DNA of 64,000 nucleotides from Hippophae tibetana (taxonomy: Eukaryota > Streptophyta > Magnoliopsida > Rosales > Elaeagnaceae). The notes beneath the pieces were generated by a model. That model did not search any database, was not told where the DNA came from, and saw only the letters and a list, made by a program, of their open reading frames with translations. Both the position numbers and the translations under genes were made by a program. The stretch lies in assembly GCA_037013495.1 (NCBI GenBank), contig CM072806.1, forward strand, positions 30,754,001-30,818,000. Direction: 5' to 3'. Of this stretch, positions 34,290 to 47,095 are shown in pieces; the first letter of the stretch is position 1, and the number at the start of each line of letters is the position of its first letter.

Positions 34290-35555
34290 ATACCATCATT
34301 GGTGAAACTTTTCCAAATGAGTAACTATTTTACTTTAATCACAAAAGTTTACCATGGTATGTTAATTATGTTAATTATATTGTGAGCAATGTGCTTCCAC
34401 TTTATGTATCTTTCCAGCAGAAGAAGAAATTCTTACATGATGTCAAGTACTATGTATGGGATGAGACTTTTTTGTTCAAGCAGTATGCAGATCAAATTAT
34501 TCGAAGATTTTTTCTCAAGGAAGAAATTGAAGACATACTTAGGCATTATCATTCTTCAACCTATGGGGGTCATTTTGGAGGAGAAAGAATATCGACTAAG
34601 GTTCTTCAATCAGGTTTTTACTGGCCAACTTTATTTAAAGATGCATATTTCTTTGTCTCATGCTATGATAGGTGCCAAAGATTTGGAAACATTTCAAAGA
34701 GACACAAGATGCCTTTCAAAAACATTCTTAAGGTGGAAATATTTGATGTTTGAGGTATTGATTTCATAGGACCTTTTATCTCTTCCTACAACAACCTCTA
34801 CATCTTGTTGATGTAGATTATGTTTCTAAGTGGGTGCAAAAAGTTTCCTTGCCTACCAATGACTCTAAGGTTGTGTTGAATTTCTTAAAGAAAAACATTT
34901 TTACTTGTTTTGGCACCCCAAGGGAATAATCAACGATGGGAGAACTTATTTTTGCAACAAATATTTTGAAGCCCTCCTTGCCAAATATAGAGTCACTTAG
35001 AAGATTGCAACCGCTTACCATCCTCAAACAACTGGGCAAGTTCAGATTTCAAATAAAGAGGTGAAAAGGATCCTTGAGAACATAGTAAATCCTTCTAGGA
35101 AGGATTGGTCTAAGAGGTTAGAGGATGCACTTTACGCATACAAGACAACATATTGGACAATCAAGAATATGAATTTTGACTTGGGAGCCACAGGCAAAAC
35201 ACATCTTTTAAAAATGAATGAGATGGATGAGTTTCATCTATAAGCATATGAAAATGCTAAGCTTTATAAGGAGAAGACGAAGAGATGGCATGACAACAAG
35301 ATCTTGCATCGACACTGTGAACCAAGACAGAAAGTTTTGCTCTTCAATTCATGTTTGAAGTTCTTCCCAAGAAAACTCAAATCTAGGTAGTGAAGTCCTT
35401 TCACTATTACCAAAGTGCACCCATATGGAGCTGTTGAGATTAAAGGCGAAGAATCACAAAGGACTTCCCAAGTGAATAGGAAAAGACTCAAATATTATTG
35501 GAAAGGTGACATTGATCGTCAAAATTCCACTGTTTTGTTATCTGACCCTACCTAA
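34290..35555 (+). pseudogene. Element E integrase
   Basis: It runs from the region before the zinc finger (NVLPLYVSFQQKKKFLHDVKYYVWDE) through HSSTYGGHFGGE, a decayed catalytic core ([22 protein letters not shown]) and the C-terminus (KVLLFNS-type, HPYGAVEIKGEESQ). Frame shifts at about 34800 and 34930 and a deletion near 35157 remove the middle (from YRT to AIKNMNF). It is useful as a reference for the zinc finger damaged in the 785-14308 element. Confidence 0.85.
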
Positions 35556-36050
35556 AGTAGAGAAACAGGAAGTCAAGAAAATGACTCTAAATCAAGTGCT
35601 TCTTGGGAGCCAACCCATGTGTTTTAGTTTTTATTTATTTTACTTACTTTCACATGTATTAGTTTGAATATTTCTTTATTTTATTATTTTGTTTGGTAGG
35701 TGAAAATTGGAGAAAGTGAAGCTATTTTTTTGGATTTCAATCTTACAAGCCAACTCACCAATGAGGGAAGTTTATTTTAACCCATCTCCTTTGTTCTTTA
35801 ATTTTCACACATTGAGGATAATGTGCATATTAAGTTTGGGGGTGGATAGATTGAACCTATTTGAATTATTTGCTTGGTATTGTTGCTTGTATGGTTTTGT
35901 TTTTTTGGTTGATTGAAACTTGAGGATATATTGTGCTTTTCGTGGTGATTTATTTTTATTTCTTTGGTTAAATTGATGCATAGCTCTTTGAAAAATGTGA
36001 ATATTGTCTAAGTTTATGTGTAATTTTTGAGTAAGTTTCATTTTGACAAG
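35556..36050 (+). other. Element E 3' noncoding region with hairpin modules
   Basis: Twin hairpin: GTCA/TGAC (35572-35585) and TGGG/CCCA with loop AGCCAA (35604-35617). A second hairpin CACATT/AATGTG (35808-35825) is followed by TTTGGGGGTGG. No gene is seen. Confidence 0.6.
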
Positions 36051-36056
36051 AATATG

Positions 36057-36250
36057 TCCGTGGGAACGATCTTTTCTTATCATTATATTACTTTTTGCGA
36101 TACCTATACTTGCGTATTCATTGCACACACTTTGTGTGTGGCGGTCAGTTGAGGAATCATCAAAGAGCTTCATCTAATCCTTTTGTCTTTACATTTAATT
36201 TTTTCTTAAATGTCTAAATATTCTTGGATTGCGATTTCAATATTTGCTAT
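36057..36250 (+). repeat. About 195-bp direct repeat, copy 1
   Basis: It matches 37678-37873 at an offset of about 1622 bp over nearly its whole length. It contains an LTR-end-like GAATCATCA followed by a shared 80-bp tail beginning AAGAG. Confidence 0.8.
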
Positions 36251-37677
36251 GAAAAATATTTTTGGAATGCTCACTTTTTTAATTAATATTTACTTGCTTT
36301 ATTCAATAAATAGTATTGTTTGCGTCAAAAATATTAAAATATAAATTTTTTAATAAAAAGGGGAGAAAATATAATTTTTAGAATTTTTTATGAATTTTTA
36401 ACGCATGACAAATCAGGAGCTACCAGGCAGAATGCCACGTAGGTAGAAGAGTTGATTGAGCAAGCCACGTAGATGCCACGCAAGCACAGAGAGCAAATCA
36501 TGTTACTCCATGTGTGAGAGACAAAACACATGCCACGTGTCAACAAGGCGTTCAATCCCAGTTTGGAAATTGGTCAATGCATCATGCCACATGTCACTAC
36601 ACCATTGCTCTGAGCATTCCACATGTCTACCACGCCTTCTATTTCCACGAATCACATGTTGCTGAGCAAGCAAGCGTTTACTCTAACCGCTCTCCCCTTC
36701 CATGCGTCGCTCCCTGATTTGCTCAGTGAATTTTCCCCTGCCACATGTCACATTGTGATTGGCCAGAATTGTCAATTTTGCTTATTTTGATCTGAAGCTG
36801 ATTTGACTGTCCAGATTGCACCTGAGCTTTATTTAAGCCCCTAATCACTCCATAAACCCTAATTGGCCTTCATTAGCATAATTTTAGTCATTTTTTGGAG
36901 CTAAAAAGAGAGAAAAATATAGAAAAAATCAAGAGATGAAACAATTTTGGTGGAGATTAATACTATATTTCAAGAGATTGATTTTATTTCTTTTTCTACT
37001 CTTTTCTTTATCAATTTTATGTCTTTAGTTATGAAAAATATGAGCTTTATAACTACAATTATGTATAATTAAGTTATTAATCTAGGAATCTTATGAACCC
37101 AATTTTCACTATGTGATGATCTAAAGTTTTACCCCAATTATAATTATAATCTAATTATATTATTTAATCTGATTTGTATGCTATTAGTTGTTTGGCCAAC
37201 AATTTATCTATGGAGACAATAAAAAAAAGTGAGAGAATTATTTAATTTTTTGTCTTGATTAAATAGCATGCATAGTTTCTAGGCAGATATGTATGATTCT
37301 TATGTATGTGATCCATAATTAATGAATCTAATGCGTAGTATGCAATTTAATTAGTATGAGAGTATGATTAAATTAATTACTATATGGTGTGTAGTTTACT
37401 TGAGAGAGGAATACATGCTAGATTAGATTCAATTGATCATGTAATTAATTGATAATTATATTGAGATGATTTTAGCAATTCACATGTTTAGAAAATTGGA
37501 GGATTAAGTATTCCTAGATATTTTCTCATATATCTTTTTAGTTACCAAATCTGATTTAATTAATTATTGCTATTTACTTTTAGTTATTTTAATTTTTCTT
37601 CCTTCAAATATAAAAACATAAAAAAAAATTGATTTTCATTATTTTTAGTTTTAAAAATTAGTTTCTAATAAAATAAT
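36251..37677 (+). repeat. LTR-like sequence related to the A/B LTR
   Basis: 36850-37610 corresponds to the R-U5 side of the A/B LTR on the opposite strand (shared stretches around GCATGCATAGTTTCTAGGCAG and GATCATGTAATTAATTGA). The upstream part (36400-36740) is GC-richer and holds repeated GCCACGT/GCCACATGTC motifs, with a TATTTAAG box near 36833. It is probably the 3' LTR of element E or a relative; exact ends are not clear. Confidence 0.6.
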
Positions 37678-37873
37678 CTCCATGGGAATGATCTTTTTTA
37701 TCATTATATTACTTATTGTGATACATATACTTACGTATTCATTACACACACTTCATGTGTAGCAATCAATTGAGGAATCATCAAAGAGTTTCATCTAATC
37801 CTTTTGTCTTTACATTTAATTTTTTCTTAAATGTCTAAATATTCTTGGATTGCGATTTCAATATTTTGCTATA
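37678..37873 (+). repeat. About 195-bp direct repeat, copy 2
   Basis: See copy 1 at 36057. The two copies bracket the LTR-like sequence. Confidence 0.8.
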
Positions 37874-38559
37874 ACCTAAAATATTTGTTCTAGGGTTGCA
37901 ATGTAGCTTACATTCTGAAGCTTGAATTAATTATTTTTGAATGATTTTTAGGATGCGGTTTTTAATTTGTTTATTCTATTTGTGCTTAATGTTTTTGATT
38001 GTTGGAAGATTAATCAATTGATTTGTGAACCCTAATGAACTTGGAAAAGGAATTTTTGTGTTTTGCTCTTGGATAGAATAACATATATATATATGGGATA
38101 TGAATATACCTTTATTGTATGTCTAGCTATTAAGAACTTTGAGTTTAATGAATATATGGTAAATTTAATTCTCAAAGGAATATAGTGAATTAATTTAGTG
38201 GGATGTGTTTATTTTTTATCGGAAGAGATATATGGACAAATTAGGAGTTCTTGGTTGATAAATTAAATGCGAGAACATAAATCAGGGGAAAATAATATGA
38301 TTCAAGTGGATTAATTTGGTGAAATTACAATCCTAGTGTTTTCGTCAAGTGTTAATCTCATATATTGTTATTTAGAATTAATTTAGTTTAACTCTATCAA
38401 AATATTGATCATTTGGATGAAATTAGGTTAAGAAAATTTTAGTACTTAACAAAGATTAGTAACAAATCTCCATGGGAATGATATCCTATTTATCACTTAT
38501 TACTTGTGACCGTGTATACTTGCACGTTGACGTTCTTTTAAGAAACCAACAAAGACTGT
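37874..38559 (+). other. AT-rich LTR-like leftover
   Basis: No gene is present. 38465-38540 carries an LTR-end-like segment (CTCCATGGGAATGAT then GTGTATACTTGCACG) resembling the repeat at 37678. The rest is unassigned. Confidence 0.4.
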
Positions 38560-39459
38560 GACAATGTTTTCTCAACAATAACAAAAAAAATTGTTAACTG
38601 TGAAGGTCACAATTGATGATGCAAAGGCTTTCTTGCTTAGTTATGAAAGCAAAATTGAAAAAGAAAGGTTGTAAATGTTTCTCCTCTTCCTAGTGTTAAT
38701 CTTAGTGTCAAAGGTACAAATAATAACACTCAAGGAAAACCTTATGATCAACACATGCTACTTAATGTGAATAGGTTGAATCTTGGCTCGTCATTGCAAT
38801 CTAATGGTTCTAAATAGGTTCAACAACCTATGAATGCAAACTAACCAGGGTTCAATAACAATTTCAATTATTAAAGTAGATGAAGAAGTTATGGGTGATG
38901 GTTACAATAGACTGCAATGTCATTTATGTGAAAGGTTAGGACGTCTTGTGGGTACTTGTTGGAATTGGTTTGATAAGAATTTTATGCTTTCTCATGGACA
39001 ACAATTTTTTTTTTATGTATTGTTCCTCTACCACCTTGTCAAATGAATCATAATGATTCTTCTACATATAATGTAGGAGGTTATCAAGCTCAAAAGTGTT
39101 TTAGATCCAATTCTAGTACTAGTCTTGCGCAAAATTATAATTCTCAAGTTGTGATTCCTTTTCCTCCTCAATATGCTACACCATAACAATAATTTGCTCA
39201 TCCAAATTTTTCAATGTTTGGTCAGTTTGGTAATACTAATAATTCAATTGCTTATGATATTCAATTTGTTACTTCAGCACTTTCTATTAATTCTTCAACC
39301 CCTGGCCAAATGAATGTTCCTTCTTCACCTTGGGATTCACCAGGTTTTGTAAAGCCAGTGTGTTATCCTGACTCAAGGGCTAGTCATCATGTTACAGTTG
39401 ATCCAGCCAATCTAACTACTTCTCAGGCTTACAGTGGAATTGACAAATTGCTAGTTGGC
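38560..39459 (+). pseudogene. Copia F gag C-terminus and protease
   Basis: Plus-strand copia: VTIDDAKAFLLSYESKIEKE (gag tail), a zinc knuckle near 38900 (CHLCERLG, His changed to Arg), a low-complexity linker and the protease site DSRASHHVT (from DSGA). Several stops are present. It is cut by solo LTR S2 at 39460. No 5' LTR of F is seen to the left. Confidence 0.78.
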
Positions 39460-41268
39460 TGATGAACAAAACCGACATCATAGATACTGCCAATACTTTG
39501 TTTTATATTTATAAAAATCTCGCAAGTGCACGAATCATTTCATAGAAAATGATAAGTATACTCCCAAAGTCGATCTAAGGAAGGAATATATGTGGTTTTT
39601 AATTTATTATTCAAACTTTTAAAAATGAAATTAAATCCTAAACATTGTGTCACGATATTTGGGGTTTTGTGTTTTTAACCTAATAACATAAAAATAAACA
39701 TAGATACAGATTCAATAAACAATTATGCAAATTTTATCTTTTATAATAGTAGAGTATTTATGGATATAATAACTAAGTTAATTATGATTGTTCATATTAT
39801 TTAGGTTATTAAAGATATGAATTGATATTTATTGATTATATCTTTTTTATATGAATACCACCTTTGGTGGAGTTAGATATTCTTTGTTAACTAAACAAAT
39901 CAATTAACACCTATGAGTGGGGTTGATAACTAATTTGGTTAATTAAATTAATTCCTTTTTCTAAGAGATTGAAAATGAACCATTTAAATGCCACCTTTGG
40001 TGGGATTAGACAGTTTAAATTTTATTCAAGGTGTCCAAATTAAACCTAAAAATTTAACTATCCGAGTACTAACTTTCAAGTTTCAAAACTACTACTGAAA
40101 ACATGTTGTTACATTTTCAGATAATAATTCTTATAAACACTTTTGAAATAGAGCTTCACTCTAACTACCGGGCAATTATACCAACAAATAAAAGAGCACA
40201 ACTCTAAATCAGACCGGATAACTAAACCTTAAAATCTAATTTTCATATTTAAGTTTGCAATGAAAAATAATATATTTCTCTCTAACATTTTTAATATAAA
40301 ATCTTGAATAAAAACAAAATCAATTCATTTTAGAGATTTTCACCTATTTAATATTTCACAAGCATAATAACGTTATTATTATATCATGTTTACAAACAGC
40401 CAACAAAATTAAATTTAATCATAGACAAATTAAATATAACATATAAGAATAAAGCATAAAAAATAACTATAAATAAAATAAAATCCTTACAGTACTTTGA
40501 TATTATTCCTGTTGCTGGAAAACTCCAAACGGAATTTACACTTCCATTTATTGAATCAAAAAGAAAATAAATTACAAAAACATAATTAGTTCTTCTCAAA
40601 AAGAGAAGAACTCTAAAACTAAGAAAAGCTATAAACTAAGAAATTGAGAGAAAGAAAGACAGAAGAAGACGTGTTTTTAGGTGTGGTTTGAAGTGAAAAG
40701 AATGGGATATTTATAGGTGAGGAGGGGAAGAAAAATTGGGTGAAAAAATTATTAAAAATGGTGGAAACGCGGAGTAGTGAATGATGACATCATGGTGGCA
40801 TGTGGAGCTAACTGGGTGCAACAGCGCGCGTAGATGGACGCAGGCGCACGTGGACTGGCGTAGGCACACGCAGAATGGAGAGAAAGCATGCGCAGACTGG
40901 GTGATGTGAATGCATTGTTCGACATGGTTGGGCACACTCCGCGGGTTGGCCGGCACTGCTGGGCGACTGCGTGCACTATTTCCTCCTTTTTGACATTTTT
41001 GACCCATTTTGTCCAATGTTTCCATATTTGTTGACATTTTCTCATTTAATTTATGAATTGATTTGTAATGTATTGCCTCCGGTATTTTTCTTTGAGTTTT
41101 TAAGTTACTTTTTAAGTGAAAATACTTGAAAAATAATAAAAATACCTGTGATTCCGAAAAGATAAATTTATATAAATATATGATAAAATCATATAAATAT
41201 ATATATATTTTTAATCAATTAATGTGCATAAAATCATGGTAATTTTAGTACTTTTTGAGCATTCATCA
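39460..41268 (-). repeat. Solo LTR S2
   Basis: This LTR of 1809 bp begins (minus sense) TGATGAATGCTC at 41268 and ends at 39460. It is flanked by TTGGC at 39455-39459 and 41269-41273. It is the same family as the intact gypsy LTR. It has a GC-rich U3 patch (40780-40980), a TATA region near 40712 and the CCACC-AAA-GGTGG palindromes. No internal sequence is attached. Confidence 0.93.
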
Positions 41269-41572
41269 TTGGCCATCATAAGGGTTTAAATATTGCTAAA
41301 GTTGGTTATAACTCTTTTGAAGTTGAGACTCATCCTAGGAAAAAAATTCTATCACATAATATCTTGCATATTTCTCATATCTCCAAACATTTATTAGTGT
41401 GTCCAAAGTTTCTCAAGACAATTATGTTTTCTTTGAGTTTCATTCTTCTTCTTGTTTTGTGAAGCATTTGGTCACCAAGGAGGTACTTCTTGGGGGAAAA
41501 GTGAATCAAGACCTCTATATGTTTGATCTAAAACTTCACAAGTCTAAGTATTTTGTTTTAAATTATGTTAAG
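41269..41572 (+). pseudogene. Copia F, continuation between S2 and S3 (protease/pre-integrase)
   Basis: It continues the reading frame of 38560-39459 across S2 once one TSD copy is ignored. It encodes GLNIAKVGYNSF and a pre-integrase segment ending in YMFDLKLHKSKY. Confidence 0.78.
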
Positions 41573-43422
41573 TGATGGATGATAATGAATCACAAGACCC
41601 GCATTGAAAATACCGATCTTACAAAATTTACCCTTTTTTGATTTTATTATTTGTAAAACTCTTGCAAGTGCACGAATCATTTTATAGAAAATGATAAGTA
41701 TACTCCCAAGGTCAACTAAAGAAGGAATTTATGTGGTTTTTAATTTATTATTCAAAATCTTAAAAACAAAATTAAATCCTAAGCATTTTGTCACCATATT
41801 TTGGTTTGTTTGTTTTCTAATCTAATAACATAAAAATAAATATAAATATAGATATAAATTCAATAAACAATAATGCAAATTTTATCATTTATAATAGTGA
41901 AGTATTTAATGATATAATAATTAAGTTAATTATGCTTGCTCGTATTATTTAGGTTATTAAAGATATAAATTAATATTTGTTGATTTTCTCTTTTTGGTAT
42001 AAAAGTGTCCTTAGGTGGGACACAAATTTCTTTTGTTTAATATTAACTAACTAATATCCTTAGGCAGAGCCTATTCATTAATTAAATATTAAATTTTAGC
42101 TATATTTATAAGAAAATAACAAACCATCTAATCATAGCTTTAGGCAAAGTCAAATAATTAGACTTTATTCAAGATGTCCAAATTAAACCTAATAATTTAA
42201 TTTTTCAAGTATTAACTTTCAAGTTTTAAAACCAATACTGAAAATATGTCGTCAATACATTTTCGAATAATAATTCTTATAAAAAAACTTTTGAAATAAA
42301 ATTTCACTCTAACTACAGGGCGGTTATACCAACAAATAAAATAGCATTGCTCTAAATTAGACCAAATAATTAAACCTTAAAATCTAATTTTCAGATTTAA
42401 GTTTGTCATAAAAATAATGTATTTCTTTCTAACATTCTTACTATAAAATATTGAATAAAAACAAAATCAATTTATTTTATGGAAATGTTTTACCTATTTA
42501 ATATTTCGCATGCATAACAACGTTATAATTATATTATATCATATTTACAAACAGTTAGCCATGTTAAATTTAATCACAGAAAAATTAAATATAACATATA
42601 AGAATAAAACATAAAATGATAACCGTGAAGAATTCATTAAAATAATACCTTAAAAGAATCCTTACAACAATTTGATGTTAATTCTGTTACTGGAAAACCT
42701 TCAAACGGATTTCCATATCTGCTTATTGAATCAAAAACTAAAAATTTATAAAAACATAACTAGTTCCTCTCAAAAAGAGAAGAACTTAAAAATAAGAACT
42801 AAAAATAATAATAAAAACTTTCTAGAAAGAGAAAGATCTCAGAAAATTTTGTCTTTTGGAATGGGGGAAGAGGGTCCTTTTATAGATGAGAAAAATGCCA
42901 AAAAAGGGGGGAAATATTTCAAAATTTGAGTTTGGGCACGTTTCAACAGGTTAGCGCGTGTATGAGGCACAAAAATCTCGGTAGACTGGCGATTGGCGCG
43001 ATAGATAGACGGTTGGCGCACGCAAGACACGGCGAGGAGTGTGCAGGCACGCCCGCGGCATGACGCGGGACTCGGCGTGTGACTTGGCACGGATCGGATA
43101 GTGCATGCGGAACTTGGTGCAAATGGGCGCGCTGCACGTGTTTCTCGGCGTGGCTGCGTGCGATTTTTGCCTTTTGACCCATTTTGTCCAATTTTTCCAC
43201 CTTTTTGAATTTTTCTCATTTATTTTTTCAATATATTTGTGATGTATTGCCTCCAGTATTTTTTTCTTCGAGTATTTAAGTTATTTTTGAACTAAAATAC
43301 CTAAAAAATAATAAAAATACCCATAATTCCGAAAATATAAATTGATATAAAAATATGATAAAATCATACAAATATAAATCTATTTAATAAATTAAAGTAA
43401 ATTACATCATGTTAATTTTTTC
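41573..43422 (-). repeat. LTR S3, same family, more diverged
   Basis: It parallels S2 along most of its length on the minus strand (GCAAGTGCACGAATCATT near the left, TAAATCATACAAATAT near the right). The terminal 20-25 bases on the U3 side are missing or replaced, and no clear target duplication is visible. A GC-rich U3 patch lies at about 42950-43160. Confidence 0.75.
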
Positions 43423-44450
43423 ATATTCCTATGTTTTCTTGAGTAAGTCATCTTTTATATATTAATCTTTTGCACTGTCCTTTAGGACCTACTTCTTTAC
43501 CTGTGATAAAGAAAGTTTTAAATAAAAGTTGTATTCCTTATTATACTAGCATCTCTGATATATAAAAACTGTTTCTGTCGCGTGTCAAATGGGAAAGATT
43601 CATGCTTTACCTTATTCTTCTTTTGGGTCACATGTTACCACTCATTTATAGGTTGTGCATTCTGATATATGGGTAGCACCTATTACCTCTGTTATTTGCT
43701 ATTACTATTACATTCATTTTATTGATGAGTATACGAGATATATATGGATATATTTTCTAAAAACAAAAGCACATACTACTAAGTTTTTATTCAATTTAAA
43801 ACTCAAACTGAATTGCAAACAAACCACAAAATCAAAGTCTTACAATCTAACTAAGGTGGTGAGTATCAAGGTCTTGTTTCTACGTTATCTCATTATGACA
43901 TTAGGCATTAAACTTCTTTTCCTTATGCTCATCCTCAAAATGGTTTGGCTAAGCAAAAACATAGGCGTATTGTTGAGCTTAGTATGTCAATTCTTTCCCA
44001 TGCTTCTAGTCCTAAAAATTATTGGGATGAGGTATTATTTTCTAGCATTTACATTTTTATAAGCTTTCTACTCCGATTTTGAATAATATCAGTCCTTTTG
44101 AACAATATTTTTGTCAAAAGCCCAATCATATATGCTTAAAGGTTTTTGGGTGTAGATGTTTTCCTTGTTTAAAGCCTTATGATTCTGATAAGCTTGAGGC
44201 AAGGTCAATTTATTGTACTCTTCTTGACTATAGTCCTTATCACAAAGGCTATAATTGTCTAAGTGATAATAGTGAGATGTACATTACTAGTGATTCCATT
44301 TTTGAGGAAATATATTTCCCCTTTGCTAATAGCTCTAAAAAGAATGGTTCTTCTCTTTTTTCAAAACCATCTCAAACTGTCTTACATGTTCTTGTTAAGT
44401 CAAAAATAAATTCTTTATTTGTGCCTTTGTTACCTTTAGTTTAGCATTCT
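43423..44450 (+). pseudogene. Copia F integrase
   Basis: Pieces include VIKKVLNKSCIPYYTS, HSDIW, FIDEYTRYIWIYFLK, NGLAKQKHRRIVELSMSIL and a C-terminal part with ISPFEQYFCQKPNHICLKVFGCRC. Frames change several times and there are stops. The catalytic Glu position reads LAKQKH rather than VERKH. Confidence 0.8.
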
Positions 44451-45465
44451 CCTTCTAATGTGCTTGTTGTTATGCCCATTATTGGTAGTTCTATATTAGG
44501 TCATCTTTTATCTTCAAGTAACTCTTTCAGTGTATCTTCTTTGTCTACTAACGAGGCTTGCCCTATGTCACATCTTTTATAGAATGACTTGTCTATGTCT
44601 TCTAGTGTTGCACTTGTGTCTTTTGCACATCCAATAAGTAAGGGATACATTATCAATTCATATATCAATATGAATACTATAGTTACTAGGTCCAAAATGG
44701 GAATATATAAACCAAGGCCTTTATCTCAGTTTCAATTGATTTACCACTAGTTGAGCCTTCACTTGTGAAGTAAGCTTTAAATAGTGTTGCTTAGAAGGCT
44801 TTCACGTAGTATAAATTTAATGCCTTATAGTAAAAAAAATACTTGGACACTTGTGCCTTCACCAAAAGACAGGAAGGTAGTTGGCTTCAATTTTGCAAAA
44901 ACCTTTAGTCTAGTTGTCAAGCAGGTTCTTATGAGAATCATTCTTACTCTTGCATTGTCTTTTAAATGGAAATTACATCAGCTTGACATCAATAATGTAC
45001 TTTTAAATGGTTAATTACGTAAGAAGGTTTTGAAGTCTTTACTCATCCTAATTTTGTGTGTCAATTGAATAAAGTTATTTATGGTTTAAAACAAGCTCCA
45101 AGAGCTTGGTTTGATATACTTAACTCTTTCCTCTTATAAGTGGGTTTTCAAAATTCAAGGACAGATTCTTCCTTATTCTTTAGGAATGATACTAGTTCTA
45201 CTATGTTCCTTCTTATTCATGTTGATTATATTACCATCATTGGAAGTGATAAAATTGTTGTTTAATAGCTTGTTAATACACTACATAACAAGTTTTCCTT
45301 GAAGTATTTGGAGGCTCTGAGTTGTTTTTGGGAATTGAGATGAATTCCTTGGATAATGGTGATTTGTTGGTTAAAGCTTAAATGGAGGATTGCAAGCCTA
45401 ATGCTACTCTTATGGCTTCAAATATTGTGCTTAGTGTTATTAGTGATGAGATGTTTGTTAAACCC
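44451..45465 (+). pseudogene. Copia F linker and reverse transcriptase, N-terminal part
   Basis: Motifs are NTWTLVPSPKDRKVVG, FAKTFSLVVKQV, LALSFKWKLHQLDINNVLLNG and VIYGLKQAPRAWFDIL. An internal deletion follows KVVG. 44451-44780 is linker without a recognisable domain. It is interrupted by element G at about 45466. Confidence 0.8.
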
Positions 45466-46122
45466 CCTTTTTCTTTAGTATTAAAAACAACCAAATTAGA
45501 GCTTGTTTTTATTTTTTAGATACTTTTTTAGTTTAAATTTCAACAACCTAGGAATTTGTTAGTTGTAATTTTATGTAGTAGTTTTGATTCAATAAACAAT
45601 GTAGACAGATTTATTTAAAGGTTTTTCAAATAACATATTGCTATTAAATCTAAACATGTCTATCAAAATATTACTATAGGTTATTAATTATGTTTTTATG
45701 TTTGTGAAATATTAATTTAGGTAATCTTTAATAATCTAATTAATTTTGAACACACATCATTAACTAATTAATATATCTAATAAACTCTCCATTGATTTTT
45801 AATTGTTTACTTGTCTAATATTTGTTGAATCATTTCTACTTTTATCTTTAATTTTATGTTATTGGTTTAGATATTTCTAAACCTTCTAAACCTAGATAAT
45901 AGTGACAAAAAGTAATATCTAAACCTTCTAAACCTAGATAATAGTGACAAAAAGTTTAGGTTTATTTTACATTTTTAAAAGTTTTATTGAATTGTTTAAA
46001 ATCATGTAGTTTTTCATTAGATTGACCTTAAAAGTATACTTATTGCATTTTATAAAGTGATTTGTATACTTACTAGGTATTATAAATTTTATAAAATTTG
46101 TCTATTAAGTTTTCATGCATCA
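45466..46122 (+). repeat. Element G 5' LTR, lacking U3
   Basis: It matches the later part of the G 3' LTR from just downstream of the TATA box (AGTATTAAAAACAAC) to the end TGCATCA. It contains a 43-44 bp tandem duplication at 45871-45957. The U3 part is absent. Confidence 0.78.
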
Positions 46123-47095
46123 AGTTTTTAGCGTCATTACGAGTGATAGTATTAACATTAAAAACTTTATAATTTAACATCATCAAACTTTTCGCACCAT
46201 TTCCGTGTAGGAGTTCAATTTTAAATTTTTATTATCAAAAATTTTAGATACTTTTGCTTTATAAATATTTGGGATTTGTTTAAAAAATTCAAAAAAAAAA
46301 TTAAATTAAATAATCTTAAAATATCTAAGTTATTAATTGACCTTAGATATTTTTAAAAATTCAAACAAATTCAAAACATTTTGAAAATCAAAAATTTTAA
46401 AAAATATATATGTTATTAATTAACTTTAGATAATTTAAATTTAAAAAAATTAAGTGAAGTAAGATTTTAATTTATATAATTATTAACTTAATTTCTTTTT
46501 AGTATTTTTATGTAGTAATTTTAATTTTAATTTTAACTTAATTAATTTTCTTTTCTTTTATTTATTTATTTAATTACTAACTCTTCTTTTTATTTTATTA
46601 TTTTTAATTTACTTTATTTTATTTTTATTTATTTTTGTTAACCATTTTGTTTAACATTTATGTGAACTAACATAATTCTAGTATAATATATTTTACTAAC
46701 ATTTTCTAATTTTAACTCGTATCATTACATAATGAATTTTTTTGTATCAAATGTTGTATGTAGTAATTTTTATATTGTGTTTATTTTTTTATTTCCTTTA
46801 TTTTTTTTATTTTCTTTATTTGCTTATTTGCTTATTTTATTTTTTTATTTTTATGTATTTTTCTTTTATTATTTCTTTTATTTTTGTTATTATTTTTTAT
46901 TTAGTATTTTTGTTTAGTTAAAAACAATATGAGTTACGGTATGGTTTTTGCTAGCCATGGCATCGAGCTCTCAAGATACTTATGGGTTGAATCAAAATAT
47001 ATATGCACACAGGACCATATTTAAATACGTTGGGTCTTATTTTTGTTTGTATCACGACTTGGGATGAATTTTTAAACTAAAAATCGATACAAAAA
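46123..47095 (+). other. Element G primer site and AT-rich leader
   Basis: TAGCGTCATTAC differs from the tRNA-Asp-type site only by transitions (8 of 12 match). The rest is T-rich DNA with no domain; short open frames such as the Phe-rich one at 46732 are composition artefacts. Confidence 0.6.

Noticed and set aside
40711..43219. Frames of 85-126 codons at 40711-41045 and 42839-43219 (minus)
   Set aside because: These are GC-rich U3 patches of LTRs S2 and S3, not genes.
46732..46917. Phe/Leu-rich frame resembling a membrane protein
   Set aside because: It comes from T-rich low-complexity sequence in the leader of element G.
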